Shown piece after piece: positions 11,366 through 23,340 of a stretch of 64,000 bases of DNA. The stretch comes from Channa striata. Taxonomy: Eukaryota > Chordata > Actinopteri > Anabantiformes > Channidae. Under the pieces are notes generated by a model. The model ran no database searches. It worked only from the letters and a program-made list of their open reading frames with translations, and had not been told where the DNA came from. The stretch lies in the NCBI GenBank assembly GCA_033026295.1, contig CM065182.1, positions 22,008,215-22,072,214 of the forward strand. The letters run 5' to 3'. A program made the translations under genes and the position numbers. How positions within the stretch are numbered: the first letter of the stretch is position 1; every line of letters starts with the position of its first letter.

Positions 11366-14300
11366 CATGGTCATGGCGGTGGGGTGGGTGTGGCGTGCAG
11401 CCTAGATCGCATTCTGGGCAAAACAGACGTTTTTTTATTAGAAAAACCCTTTTTGCAAACACACACTTGCATGTTATACCCTGCAGAAACGCCAACGCTA
11501 TCGCATGTGCGGACAGTATCAACCTGTCAACCAAGTGTCATTAGCCACATTCACACCAAGTGGTATGAGTCAAAGAATGAAAAGAAGGAGTTTTTAACAA
11601 GCAACATGCAATTCATTTTTTGCTGAAGCAGGTTTAGTTTTGGGCATAGAAAGTAGGACACATGAATGTTTGAGTAGTCAGTATGAGAGCACTGGAGAAA
11701 TGAGAAATATCATAAAAATTAGTGCTGAAGATGATATTTGTGAAGTCTTTGGGTAATGGGGGCTTCATAAGCCAAATGTCAGTGGACAGGGATCTTTTAC
11801 AACAGTAGGTAAAAAGTAACATGCTAAAAAGAAACATATTATTTTTAGTGAACAGTTATTAACAATATGGAATATATTAAGTCTGACAAGTAACTGATAA
11901 CACTGATCAACTTAAATGTTCTGTATTTGTTATCTGTAGGAGCGTACTGATGCTTTTAGCAAAGGTCCCTAGACAAGTGCACAGGAAGTGTAGGAAGTAC
12001 AGATCAAATGACAAGCAACTCGCCAGGCGTTATAGGACATTTTACAGAGTGCAGAAAAGGACAGCTGCTGGTAAAGCTGTTTGCACGATTCTTCTTGTGT
12101 CCAACGCCATGATCTGGCCACAGCACCAGGACAGGGTGACCTTGGGCAGGCCGGTGCACTGTGGCAGCACATGTTAAGTGGTTGACAGTAACTTGTAGAA
12201 CTTTTTTTTGCCTTTTGTTTTCAACCCAACTTGCCAAAAAAAGCCCAGGGCAAAGTGCCTACAGCAAGCAATTCCACTGACATCAGGTTTTCTAACATGA
12301 GCCCCAATATGATTAATATTTATGTCACACGGTAGTCATAGGCCAAGCAAATGCACAGATTAAAGTGTACTCTGCTAAAGCACTCTTGATCTAATGGCTG
12401 GAAGTAGACAGTGAATGTACAAGGTGAGCCGATGGATTCTAATGCACAGACTAATGTTTTGTTTGCCCACATAAAGCAGCAAGCCAAAATTCTCTGGAGA
12501 CACAATGCATCACAGCCTTTCACTGAGTCAGCGGGCCTCACTCATCTGACTCCCTGCTGGTAAACACTCAATCTCCTCGTTTACTCATCATGCCATTTGT
12601 GCAGCTGCTCTATGAGTATACAACAGAATGTAATAATGAGATAAATATCAGATCATTTGGCAGTGGCATCACACAGTAAAGTATCAATAACCTATTGTAG
12701 TTGTTGTAAGTAGAGCAGTAGTTAATCAGGCACTTTGTCACACAATCAATGGCGATCGATGGCCTTTCATAGGATCTGCCAGTGCCTGGGCCCGTAGGTT
12801 TTGTCTACCATGTTCACATGTGGTAATTAACAATAAAAGTCTATCATAAGTCCCCATTGCCACCTTCGAGTTGACACATTCCCAGTGTGATTGGGGATTG
12901 TTGCTCTGCTGAAGGACAGGAAAAGGCAGCAGGCTCGAGCTAACAATCTAACGATCTTGCTTTCAGAAATGTAAAAATGACTGCCTCAACCTTGTGGGGT
13001 TTTGTTCCAACATATCACTTCAACTCCCGTAAAAATGGTTTAAAAAAAGAACAACACAGGAAAAAAAAGTGAGACTTGAGAAAAGTCAAGTATTGATCTT
13101 TGTGATCTTCACTTTTTGCCATGGGCAGCAGAATACACTGATTTGAATTGGTGATATACCAGTGTCACTGAACTCTTCTTGGGCTGCTTGAAGCAACATG
13201 TTTCCTGATTAGGCTTTCCTTTCTACGCCTGCTCTTCAAAACAGCTCACACGCATGTCAATTAAAAATAGTTATTGTAAGAGAAACTAGTGGGCATTACT
13301 TCATCTCACCAGGATATTGTATGGGAAGGCCATAAATTATTGCAGTGTTTTCATGAAGTGACCAAACAATGAACAGGAATCTTTAGCATGTTTTCGTGCT
13401 GTGAGCCCCTTGACTCAGGAACCGCAGTCGGTGAGGCAGGGGTTAACGGTCTGCTCTTGGCTTGCACGGGGAAGCACAGAAATAGTTTGTTATATGTCTT
13501 TTGTGGCTAAAAAGACATCTGATAAACAACAGCATACAGGATCTACACTGCTCAGAGCCAAGCGCTGGAGGTGCCATGTACTGCTGGAGCGTAAGGCAAA
13601 GGCTCACACGGAAATACTGGATCACACAGTATCTCACTACCTGCTCTGCATCTAAGCAGATTCAGTAGGTCAATATGATGTGCAATGTCATTTGGTTTAG
13701 GATTAGGCACACTAGCAACAAGAAAGTGCAGGTGTGGGTATATATTCAGATACAATATCAACTTTGACTATGTCTGACGGGGCAAATGATGGTATCCCTC
13801 GTGTCAAGGTCCCATGGTTAATATCTAGGAGTAGGATGCAAAAATGAATCATTTGTTATGTTCAGTGTTATGTTCATTTACTCTTTCTCAGCTAATTAAC
13901 CACAGCCTGAGGTCAGTACTCTTAGTAAAAAAACAAAGGTCATTGTTAACCTGTATTGTTAAGTACACTTTTAACAGTCCTTACAGCAATCCACTACAAT
14001 TAAAATATGAAGCACTTTTTGACTGCATTGTCAGGGCCACTTTGACAATAAAATAAGTAGGCTTGGAAAATGAGCTAAAAGAAATGGAAATGGAAAAGTT
14101 TAATTAAAATATAATGTTTTATCATTAGTTGTTTGATAAAGAGTGTGCCTCTGTCCAGGTCAGTGTGCTTGATTATCCGCTGTCAATATCACTTGTGAAA
14201 TGATTGACAGTTTACTCAACAACCCCATATTTACCTCCCCCCCCAAGTGAGTAATTACAATACAGAAAAAAAGACTAATTGCAATACTAGAGGCATCATT

Positions 14301-15059
14301 GCATTCATGAATTACAGCTAACATTTCTCCAGAAGATTTGAAATAAGAATAACCTCACTGCTAAGCCAAGTTTGGACACGCACGCATCAATAATGCTCTA
14401 CGATTCTTAATACCCAAGACTTCATTAACCCCAGTGGGAAATTATTGGCCACAATTTTATTGTTAAAGAAAGGGAGCCACGTTCTCCCTTACGCATTTAG
14501 TCACGCGAGGAAAAACAAGGAATACTCAACACTGGACGCACAAAAATGGTGGCGCTACTGCTGTTTGCCACATCCCGCTCATTGTAACTGCGGCAATAGA
14601 GAACCTACTACACCATAACTATGGGCCACTTATTGGGACGATAGTTCCTGAATCCACTATCTACCCTGTGTTGTTGGTTCTGACCTTTGGTTTCACAGTG
14701 AGTTTTACAGACACAAAGGCTGTGGACCTTGGGTCCTGTTTATAACCTTTAGTTTCACCAAAACCTGTACAAATCCTCAATTGTTTTATTCATTTTAATT
14801 GATACGGGTACCAAAGCAATTCATTTACAGTAGCCCATAGTTCTTTACCCCACAGTAAGCTTTAATCTCTCCTGCCTGGTGTTATGTCATCAGCCTGCTT
14901 CAAACTTTACAGATGTTAGCTTGTTCTTTCAGCTTGAGTCTTGCCAAACTTTCAATTCTGCCAGAAAAGCCGCCTTGAGCAGAAGCCATAGTCTCTAGAA
15001 ATAGATAATATCGTTATTGCCACTGGATTGAGCATTTTTCTGAGTATCGGACGAAAATA
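11366..15059. other. Intronic stretch, nothing recognised
   Basis: About 3.7 kb of AT-rich sequence. It contains only short chance frames, for example around 11950-12240 and 13400-13655, and a C8 run near 14239. No repeat family or exon was recognised with confidence. Confidence 0.45.
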
Positions 15060-15946
15060 CCGTAAATTCTGGACTATAGAGCGCACCTAAATTTAAGCCG
15101 CACCCGCTAAAATTTAAAAGAAATATATATTTTGTAACATATAAACCGCATCGGACTATAAGCCGCCAATATCCAGGCTGAGAAATAATATTTACATAGA
15201 AAGATGTTAAGATCTGTATGTCTGTTGTATGCGCTCCTACTCATTGTTCACAGTAGGCATGAGGATGTTCTGTGCGCTGTTTTACCGGCATTACGGTAAA
15301 GAGTGCGTTCGTGTATGTGTGGCTGGTATAACACATGTCGAATGTACAGAGCCGACAAAAACGCCCTTGTTATAAATAAACGGCTTGTTCCATAGCCAAA
15401 GGAGAAGACGTCTCTTATTCTTCACGAATTACGCAGGAGTTGCTGCGCTCAACAAAAAAGATTTTGTACCATAAGTCTTTATTCAAAAACACGGCAGTTG
15501 ATACCAAAACAGAAAAGTGTTTATTAATCTTCCTGAAAAACCAAGTGAATTTTTCTTCCTCCTGCGCCTGTAACCACTGAACACCAAACCACTGTCACAG
15601 TAAAAGTGCTGATGTTTGCTGTTTCATCTTCCTCCTGAGCATTGAAACCACTGTCACACTCGATTTCCTTCATGGATAGGTCGATGGCTTAAAAGCTGCA
15701 TCATAGGAATTTCTTCGCGCCATTATGAGGGGGTGAGGGTGTAAAAATATTACCGTATTTTGCTGTTGTGCGTCTTGGGTTGCATGCGCTAAGAATAAAA
15801 ACTGGCGCTTTTTTGTTTGCACTGACTTCCATCTACAGAGCCCATCTGAGGGCTGCAGAAAAATTCATAGAAAAGCCGCATCTCTGTAAAAGCCGCATGG
15901 TTCAAAACGTCGGAAAAAGTAGCGGCTTATGGTCCGGAAAATACGG
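15060..15946 (-). mobile_element. pogo/Tigger-like DNA transposon relic
   Basis: An 887-bp element with imperfect terminal inverted repeats (left CCGTAAATTCTGGACTATAG, right end read inverted CCGTATTTTCCGGACCATAA) is flanked on both sides by TA, at 15058-15059 and 15947-15948. The TA duplication fits the Tc1/mariner superfamily. Repeated ATAAGCCGC/AAAAGCCGC motifs lie inside each end. A transposase start remains on the minus strand, listed separately. The element is far too short to be autonomous. Confidence 0.75.
15655..15723 (-). pseudogene. pogo-like transposase N-terminal HTH remnant
   Basis: From an ATG at 15723 the minus strand reads MARRNSYDAAF, then after a small frame change KAIDLSMKEIE. 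This resembles the start of CENP-B-type helix-turn-helix domains in pogo/Tigger transposases, usually YDAAFKLKAIDLAxxEGN. The remainder of the transposase, including the DDE catalytic core, is absent. Confidence 0.6.
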
Positions 15947-15948
15947 TA

Positions 15949-16656
15949 CATATATTTGAAATCTGATCCTTAATTTGCTAAACTCCAATGTGTTTTATCA
16001 TAGCCTGGTAGTTTTGCACCAATGCCACTCACCTTCAAGAGAAGCTCCATCTATCCTATCAGCAAATACCAATTACTAAATGATAAAGGAATCCGATCAG
16101 TATCAGGCCCAATAAGCAGGATTGGGGCATCCCTTCTGCCTGTAAATTATGTGGCGGTCAAGACTACGTTTAGAGTTTCAAATATTGTTTTGTATCCTGT
16201 AGGGATCCTTTTTGTTTTCACCTCATTTCAGGAGGATTTTGCCTAGATGTGACAGAAGAAATGTGCTGTGCTCTTAGGTCAGTGCTAGATGCTCTATGAC
16301 AGCACCAGCTAGAAAGCTATGCCAGAGCTAACAACATGTTCCAACACTCAACATAACGTTTTACTGGTTGGTAGATACTGTGCACCACTCAGCCAAATAT
16401 AGTCAATTTTATTAGCTTGTTGGACACTAAGAATTTACCATATGTAACAACACAGGTAGCATAAAAATGTATGTTCATCTTGTGACCGGCCTTGCTGCAG
16501 AATCAGAAAGAATCAGAGTCTTTCTGCTGTCTAGACAGAAGCTCTGAGGTTCTATTACTGGTAAAAACTTCACAGAGACGATCCTGCAGAATGACAGCCC
16601 GAGTCAACATGAAGATACTGCAGACTTTACAACGTGCGCCATTAATGTCACATGTC
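15949..16656. other. Intronic stretch, nothing recognised
   Basis: AT-rich sequence between the pogo-like relic and the MITE, with short chance frames only. Confidence 0.45.
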
Positions 16657-16960
16657 CAAACCCCATTTCAGGGACAAGGACAATGTGTAATATGTAAATA
16701 AATTTGCACATCATTTAATATCTACTTACTGCTGTCTTTCCAATTTTCCCGAGACCAGTTGTTGGCATTAAATTTAAAATGAGCAAACACTGTATCAAAT
16801 ATTTCTAATCCCGTTTGACCACCCAAGTCTGTTCTTTGAACTGATTTAAATCAAAAATGGGTTTCAAATTTTCAAATTAATGCATTAATCTCTTGTTTTG
16901 AATTTTTTTTTTTTTTTTTTTAGCACAAGGTCCAACATTTTTTTTTGCAAATGGGGTTTG
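16657..16960. mobile_element. 304-bp MITE with CAAACCCCATTT terminal repeats
   Basis: The left end reads CAAACCCCATTT and the right end reads AAATGGGGTTTG, a perfect 12-bp terminal inverted repeat. TA follows the right end; the left flank is TC, so the duplication is mutated or absent. The interior has GGCATTAAATTTAAAATGAG, a piece of the fish Tc1-like family with the same ends, and a long T run near 16903-16921. No transposase remains. Confidence 0.75.
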
Positions 16961-17887
16961 TATATGTAGATTCCTGCCAGACTCAAAGTCCCATACTAGT
17001 AGCAGGCAACAACTTTTACACACACAAGTTACATAACCTTACCCTGAAGTAGTTTTTCTAACCCTAATTCAGTTTTTGTCTGTATGTTAAGTCATCAAAT
17101 GGTGGTGCTACTGGCACCTGTATGCAGAAATATATTCATACTGTAGTGTCAATATCAGATGCTATGGTTTCCATGGTGTCGAACAGTGGCGCTCCTGGAG
17201 TATCCAATATTTGTGCTAAAGGGCACGTGTGTGCAAAAATACATTCATAAGCATGTAGTCCATCAATGTCCTCTTTGAATGTTTATCTCTTTGCAGGTAA
17301 GCCAGTGCTTCGAAACAATGGACCGTACAACAGCTCCAGCTCTTAAATCAATTATGACTCTGATTAAGCAAAACATGCATAGATTGCAGCTGGGTTTCAT
17401 TTACTCATCAGCAAAGTATAAAGAAAGAAATGCAAGTGAGCATATAAACCAATTTTGGACACAATTGCAGCAGCTTGCTTGTCTATGCATAATGCTCCAC
17501 ACAGCAATAATCTTTCTCTGCAATAATCCTGTCATTCAAAGAGCCTCCACAACATTTACATCCATCCAATTATCTTAATTAATTAGTCCAATTACAACAG
17601 GACCAGTTTATTTTCCTGTGAACAATTACATTGTAATGAAGATCTGGAAACAGGTAATGATGGGTAATAAGTGAAGCGTGAAATCCACCGGGGGTCAAAC
17701 AAAGTCAAAGATGAGGTGATAAACACATAGCGGCAGAGGAAGAGAGAGAGGCAGCCAGACAGACGGCGAGGAAAATAAAAAGAGACACACAGGAAATGTG
17801 ATACATTTAAGACGTAGCTATATATATATATGTACAGCAGGAAATTGTTGGGTAAGTAATGCACTTATTTACAGGCAAAAAAGTTAC
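16961..17887. other. Intronic stretch next to exon 3
   Basis: This includes a short TA run at about 17818-17830 and otherwise nothing I recognise. It is immediately downstream of the exon 3 donor. Confidence 0.5.
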
Positions 17888-18013
17888 CTGAGGGGGAGAT
17901 GAGTTTCCAGCTGATGGAAGGCTCTGGTTTACCACTGGCTTGGCACATCAGGGTGACATTGGAGCCTTCGTTTACCACAATATCTCTTGACAGGTTGATG
18001 ATTTTGGGTGGTA
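17888..18013 (-). CDS. negr1: negr1-like IgLON, exon 3 (second Ig domain, first half)
   Basis: This 126-base exon lies downstream of exon 2 on the same strand and continues its frame: the last G of exon 2 plus TA gives valine, then PPKIINLSRDIVVNEGSNVT and, after the cysteine at LMC, GKPEPSISWKLISPS. The acceptor reads TTTCACAG and the donor CCCTCAG|GTAACT; both boundaries are phase 1. It carries two N-glycosylation sequons (N-L-S and N-V-T) and the first cysteine of Ig domain 2; the partner cysteine would be in exon 4. As I recall the family, VPPKI opens Ig2 in IgLON proteins and GKPEPSISW is the NEGR1 form (others have GRPEP). The exon length equals that expected from the human NEGR1 protein over the same segment. 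Exon 4 was not found in the remaining 17.9 kb. Confidence 0.93.
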
Positions 18014-19391
18014 CTGTGAAAGAAAAGGAAATATGTGTAAATTTGACATGTATCTTCTGCACCAATTTCTCTATTATTTATTTTTATTTATTTATTCCCA
18101 TTTTTTTTTCCGTCCTCACCTGTACCCAACTTCGGCAGAGTCTGTGTGGAGTAACCAACTGAAGTTTACTGTCAATCGACAGTAAATAAACTGTTCTAGG
18201 CTTGAACATTAATACCTAAAAGGACACATCATTGTGTTTCCTTGTACGGTTTTTGCAAGATAAGATAAAAATATTAATAGATATTATAATAATAAGAAAA
18301 CACTAAAAACAATCATGTAGTAATGTTTAATTGTTTGTCTAAAATGAAAATGACGTATTTATTTGCATGTGCTGTAGTCATGTTACATCCCTTAAAACAA
18401 GTAATAACATTCATACCGAGTCACTAGCTACACTTTTGGGAGTGTAATAATTTTGCATTCATTTGTAATCAATGTTAATGTCACATGTGATTTTAATCAT
18501 GCAGTGTTACGCTAAAATGTGAGAAATTCATTGTTATGCAATAACAATATCTCATTCTGCACAAACTAAATTGTTCACTGTGCTGTTGGCTGCTTCTTGG
18601 AGATGTTGATTGTGTTTCATTTGCTGGAGCTGTTCTGTCAGTATTATCTGTCTCAGCTGCCTTTTGGGAACTTTTCAGGTGTAAACACTGACTTCTCCTC
18701 CAGTGTGCTGCTTGAAGGCACAAAAGAGGCGAGTGGGAGAGGTAGCTAGTTCCTCTGGGGAACAAAAGTTTGCCGCACCAGCTTGGAACCTGCTCCACAT
18801 GTTGAAGGTTTCACATCTGCTGAAATTTTAAGGAACACTGATGAGTGCATGTGATATGTCGAGGGGGAATTAGTTCTCATGATCCCCATTCTCTAGCTCA
18901 CTTTTACATGCAAAACTGTGGAATAATGCAGTTATACACATCAATAAAGGGGAAATTCTGTTGAATTTATTGTTGAATTCACCCTGCCCTGTGACACAAA
19001 GTTATATGTCCAAATAACGATGCTTAAAGTTGAGAGTGAAAGGGATTCTCCTTTCCCCCAGTAAAAATTAACAAGTTAAAAGTCATTCATGAGTATTCTT
19101 CATTCATGCCTAAATCTCAGTAATTTGCACTTTCTAAAACACAAGTGCGTGTGAAGAGAAAAGCTTAAATGAAAAAAAAAGGCTGCAACAGCAAAACCCT
19201 GAATGAGACCGGGCTTTGCATTCATGACTACAACATGGGAGCCTGACGGATTCAAAAACAAGCCACACGCACTGCAAGAGATCATGCATCTGTCACGCAA
19301 AGCTCATTCTGTTTACGGTGGTACAGCGAGTGCATCTCAGGGCTAACGGTGGTATAGAGACATGCAAAGAGAGGACAAGCATTCGCACCTT
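18014..19391. other. Intronic stretch upstream of exon 3
   Basis: Nearest the acceptor is a TTTCTTTTCCTTT-like pyrimidine run on the minus strand, consistent with splicing. The rest is AT-rich and unassigned. Confidence 0.5.
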
Positions 19392-19482
19392 CAGACAACT
19401 CAGAGTCACCAACTAACCTCACATGCATGTCTTTAGACTGGGAGGAAGCAAGCACAGGGAGGACGTGCAAGATCCACACTGA
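19392..19482 (+). repeat. Teleost TGCATGTCTTTGGACTG-type repeat
   Basis: Contains AGAGTCACCAACTAACCTCA, CATGCATGTCTTTAGACTGG and GAGGAAGC, followed by a degraded GGGAGGACGTGCAAGATCCA. This matches a fish repeat that usually continues GAGAACATGCAAACTCCACA. Another copy lies at 45149-45265. Confidence 0.6.
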
Positions 19483-22400
19483 ATGACTAGCGCTCTCGGG
19501 TGGAGTCACTCTGTGGAAGCTATGAGGTGGTAGTGATCACCATTCAACCGTCCTCATACAGGTTTACATCTATGTAAATATCCTCTGACTGATTGCAAGC
19601 CACAGGCGGGCAAAAGGCATTTGTAATCGTCTTGATTCTAGCAATAAAATAGTTGTTTGCATGTTGAATTTTTTGGAAGTTTTACATAATAATAATTTCA
19701 TGATAAACGATGCTTAAATAAGGTCTGTAATAAGAAAGGGTTCAGAAGTTTCAGTTTTTCTTAAACTTTTAAATCCCAACTGACAAAAACCTGCTAAAGT
19801 TGACCAGGGGAATAAATTCTGTGCCAAAATTCTGTGTATTTCTGTGTGTGCTACAAAAATTGTTTGGGTATATATGTACACATGGTATTCACACCATGTG
19901 TACATATTTACCATGCATCATACATCATCAAAATAAATGAATGTGACATCACAGAGACGCCATCATATATTCTTATTACAATTATGGAAAATCGTAAATG
20001 CTTTTTTTTCATTCACAAATTATGGGTTGGTTCCTTTGTCTGAGTTTGCAGAAGCTTCATTTGTTCGGACTGTCAGTGTTGTGGTGCTGCATTTCTGCTT
20101 GTTGCAGCCAAGCTTCAAATACCATGTGAGTGAGGCGAGGCCGAGCTAAATGTATGTATTTTGGAAAATGGAGGTGATTGAGGTAAAAAAGAGCAAAGTG
20201 GACAAGAGCAGCGAGTTCTCAAACAGAAATTAAAAAGACTCTCACCAAACACTGGTGAGGGCTCACTTAGCCCGTCTCCATTTTTATAAATGACAATCCG
20301 ACATCAGAATAAGGGCTGTAGCATTGGAGCTTCTCAAGAATACATCTTGTTTATGGGTGTGAAATCTCATTAGCTTGAATGAGCATGTTCAACAGCACCG
20401 CAAGTTCCTGACAGTCAGATTTAAAAATATTAGTCCAAAATTAGGCACTGAGAACTATATGCAGAACCCCACTGTCGCCTATGGAGCCGTGTTCAGAACC
20501 TGTGAACATATTTTCAAGGCAGCCCAGCTCATTAGGTTCTGATAATAAGAGCGCTCTGGAAGACTAAAAAAAGTGTTTTCCTTCAAAGCAACATAAAGAT
20601 TCCTAGTGTGAGTGGTTTTATGTGTAAACTCCTCAGGATCTGGTTGCAGTTGTGTTGCATGTGTACATCCAGGCCGATAAACCAGAGATGCAAAAATATT
20701 GATTTCTTTACACCCAGATACATTTATGGCCTCTTGTCTTTTCCTTAAGGCATCTTTATCCAGCTGTCTTCAGAATGAAGTATTAAACAAAAGTCTGCTC
20801 AGACAGCCACTGTAACTGGCCACAGTACACAGCTGAATACAGCAGGTGGTTTGAAGATGCAGTCTCCCAGAAACCAAGATTAGTAAAATATATAGGGAAA
20901 AAAAAGAATGTGCTACCTGAGCAAAGTAGGATCCATTTTCTAAAAGCCAGGGGATAAAACAATAACAGTATCATTCATTTAAAGGAAAGCATATTATGTC
21001 AAACTGTTTCCAACAAACCGCCGCTTGGTGCTAAACTTTATATAGTCATTTTTAAAAAAGTGCCGACCAAACTGCCTTTGATAGATCCATAACACAGAGC
21101 ACTTTGTTCAGGAAAGGTATTACCAACTCCACGGAGAGCGCTGCTCTAAGGTGAAGACAGATGGTCCCAGTCAATAGTTTAAACCTGCTTGTGTGGATCC
21201 CAACCACACTAATAGGACCCTCCGAGAATGCTGTCATGTTTCATTTTGTTAAGTTTACCATTATGAGATTATGAACCCCTCTTTGAACAAAGCTGCGCTG
21301 CGTTAGCTGCTGTTAGTGTTAAGCAGATGTAAAAAGTACATTGGCATTATAGCTGATGGTTTTAACATTAACCCTCGGGAGTCTGGGGCACATCTGGTCT
21401 TTTTTTTAATACTTTTGAATTTACCTTCATATTTTTCAGCACAATCTCACCTGTTAGATATTTTTAAATTTTGAAATACTGTACTAACACATTAGATCTA
21501 CAACCCAAAAATGTTAAAACTTGAGAATATTTGTGACAAAGCATTGCTATATGCATCCTAATTTGCGCAATTAAAACACATGTCAACCATTTATCATAAC
21601 GCCGGTTTTACTTGGCCTAATAACACCGTTCAAAAACTGCCACCGAGTTTGACATCTGCACATTCACTTTAATTTCAATAGTCAAAATTATTGTTTAAGA
21701 TCTAAAGCTGCTTAAATTTGCTGTTGTAACATAGCTCAGCTGGATACATGTTTAATTTTTGCTAGTCAAACAGAACATTTCAGATATCACTTTTGCCATT
21801 TATGTGTATGTGTGGGCTGTTATTTTCAGATAACCATTTTAGATGTCAAGAATAATTAGTTTGCATTTCTGCAATAAAAATAATCTTACTAGTAAAAAAC
21901 TTTCTAGGAAAAAACATTTAGGTACCTACTATGCAATTGTTACTAGTTACAATGTCAATACAGATATCTAAATTTTGTATTATTATGACTAGTCAAAATG
22001 CATAAATTAGGATTATGACGATAGCAACAATAAAACTGCAGATATTCAGAAATATATGTGGATATTGGGTGATGAATATACTTTTAATTTAAAAAAAATT
22101 CTGACTAGAAATAATTGGATTGTAGATATCACTGACTTTGGTGTCAGACACAGACGTGGATGTGTTTAAAAGCGATAAAACGCGTTTTGGATAAGTTATT
22201 GTTAAACTGGACTGTAGTACACCAGCTTTTGATCGAACTTAAATAACTGGCAACATTTTATTGAAATGTCTAGTATCAACATATTTGCTGCTCACCATTT
22301 ACTTTATAAGTCAAGATATTCTCATTATGTTCACAGGAAGCGTAATGTTGTTAAAATACGGTTCTCAGGACAGGGTCGGCCTGTCAGATGGCAGAATACT

Positions 22401-22632
22401 CTCAACTGCATTCATTATTTCATTTTAGCAGGTAAATGACGTGAAATGCCAGGGTGTAGCGATATGTCGTAGTTTTGCAGGTAGAAGTAGGAAAGTATCA
22501 CTGCACGTATCAGTGAGTTAATGAGAGGTTTGAGGAGACAGACAATTGAAATGCCTCATTGGGAAGGTTTCAAAAGCTGCAACTCTGGGCTTCAAACCAG
22601 TAGATGAAATCACGGCTCTCTACATCCATGTT
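19483..22632. other. Intronic stretch with one strong palindrome
   Basis: Apart from the hairpin at 19872-19907, this 3.1 kb contains only AT-rich sequence and short chance frames. I recognised no exon or repeat family. Confidence 0.45.
19872..19907. repeat. 15-bp perfect inverted repeat, 6-bp loop
   Basis: ATATGTACACATGGT and its exact complement ACCATGTGTACATAT flank the loop ATTCAC. The hairpin has no T-run after it and is not linked to an element that I recognise. Confidence 0.9.
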
Positions 22633-22785
22633 TATTTTTAATTCAATTCACTTCCACTTTATTTATATAGCACCATTTCACCACAAATTCACATAATAAA
22701 GCAGAAACTAAGAAGATATGTAAAGGGAAAAAAAAAAAACCTCTTAAACGGAAGAGACCTCTAGCAGAATCAGGCTCAGGATGGA
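22633..22785 (+). repeat. Teleost TTTATTTATATAGC-type repeat
   Basis: Starts with TCAATTCACTTCCACTTTAT and TTATATAGCACC, and ends with GAAGAGACCTCTAGCAGAAT and CAGGCTCAGGATGGATGGCC. It is the same family as the copy at 8954-9073. An internal A run follows AAAGGG. Confidence 0.65.
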
Positions 22786-23154
22786 TGGCCGTGTGGAGTT
22801 GACGTGATGCTGTCTTTTTGTTTAGATATTATATTTTTTAAAGTTTTCAACTTACCAAATACTGTAGTACAGTATGCATTGTATACCAGTAATATTATGC
22901 ATTACCTTATTAGTTTGGTGATGCTAGTCATTTGGTTATGCCATTATTAGATCCTTTATGCAATTCCACATTTTCACATTCATACTGTGGTTTGTTTTCT
23001 CTTCCTGTCTGTTTTTCGGTGAAATTACTTGGTACACACAACTCTGATGATGGGCAGCAACGATACTCATGCAGCAGGTGCAAAGCAGCACAAGTTGTCT
23101 GCTCTTAGTAAAAAGTGTGTACTTGAAGTATTTGAAGTAGTGGAGTACGTGCAG

Positions 23155-23340
23155 ACAACACGTTCTCATCCTACAGCATCATATATTTATGGGTTCCTAA
23201 GGCGTCAAATTGAGCCGTGTGTACGTCCTATGACGTCAATATGTTAAAAACTGCTTTATGGTTAGGCACAAAAACTTAAGGGTAAGATGAAGTTAGAGCA
23301 CAAATCACATAAAACAAAATGCTACAAACTGAGACGGCTC
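23155..23340 (+). repeat. Possible percomorph-type repeat
   Basis: Contains TACGTCCTATGACGTCAATA, TGTTAAAAACTGC and GGTTAGGCACAAAAAC. These are motifs I associate with a frequent fish repeat, but the match is by memory and the ends are unclear. Confidence 0.35.

Larger units (their letters stand above)
1..17887 (-). other. negr1: Partial intron 3 of the negr1-like gene
   Basis: The sequence beyond the exon 3 donor is read as intron 3, running off the low-coordinate end. I looked for the expected exon 4 pattern, a YEC-type cysteine signature with flanking AG and GT, and did not see it. A short, diverged exon could still have been missed by eye. Confidence 0.7.

Noticed and set aside
11950..12237. 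Possible transposase fragment on either strand
   Set aside because: Words resembling a Tc1 protein (HRPAQ) appear, but the neighbouring residues do not follow the family.
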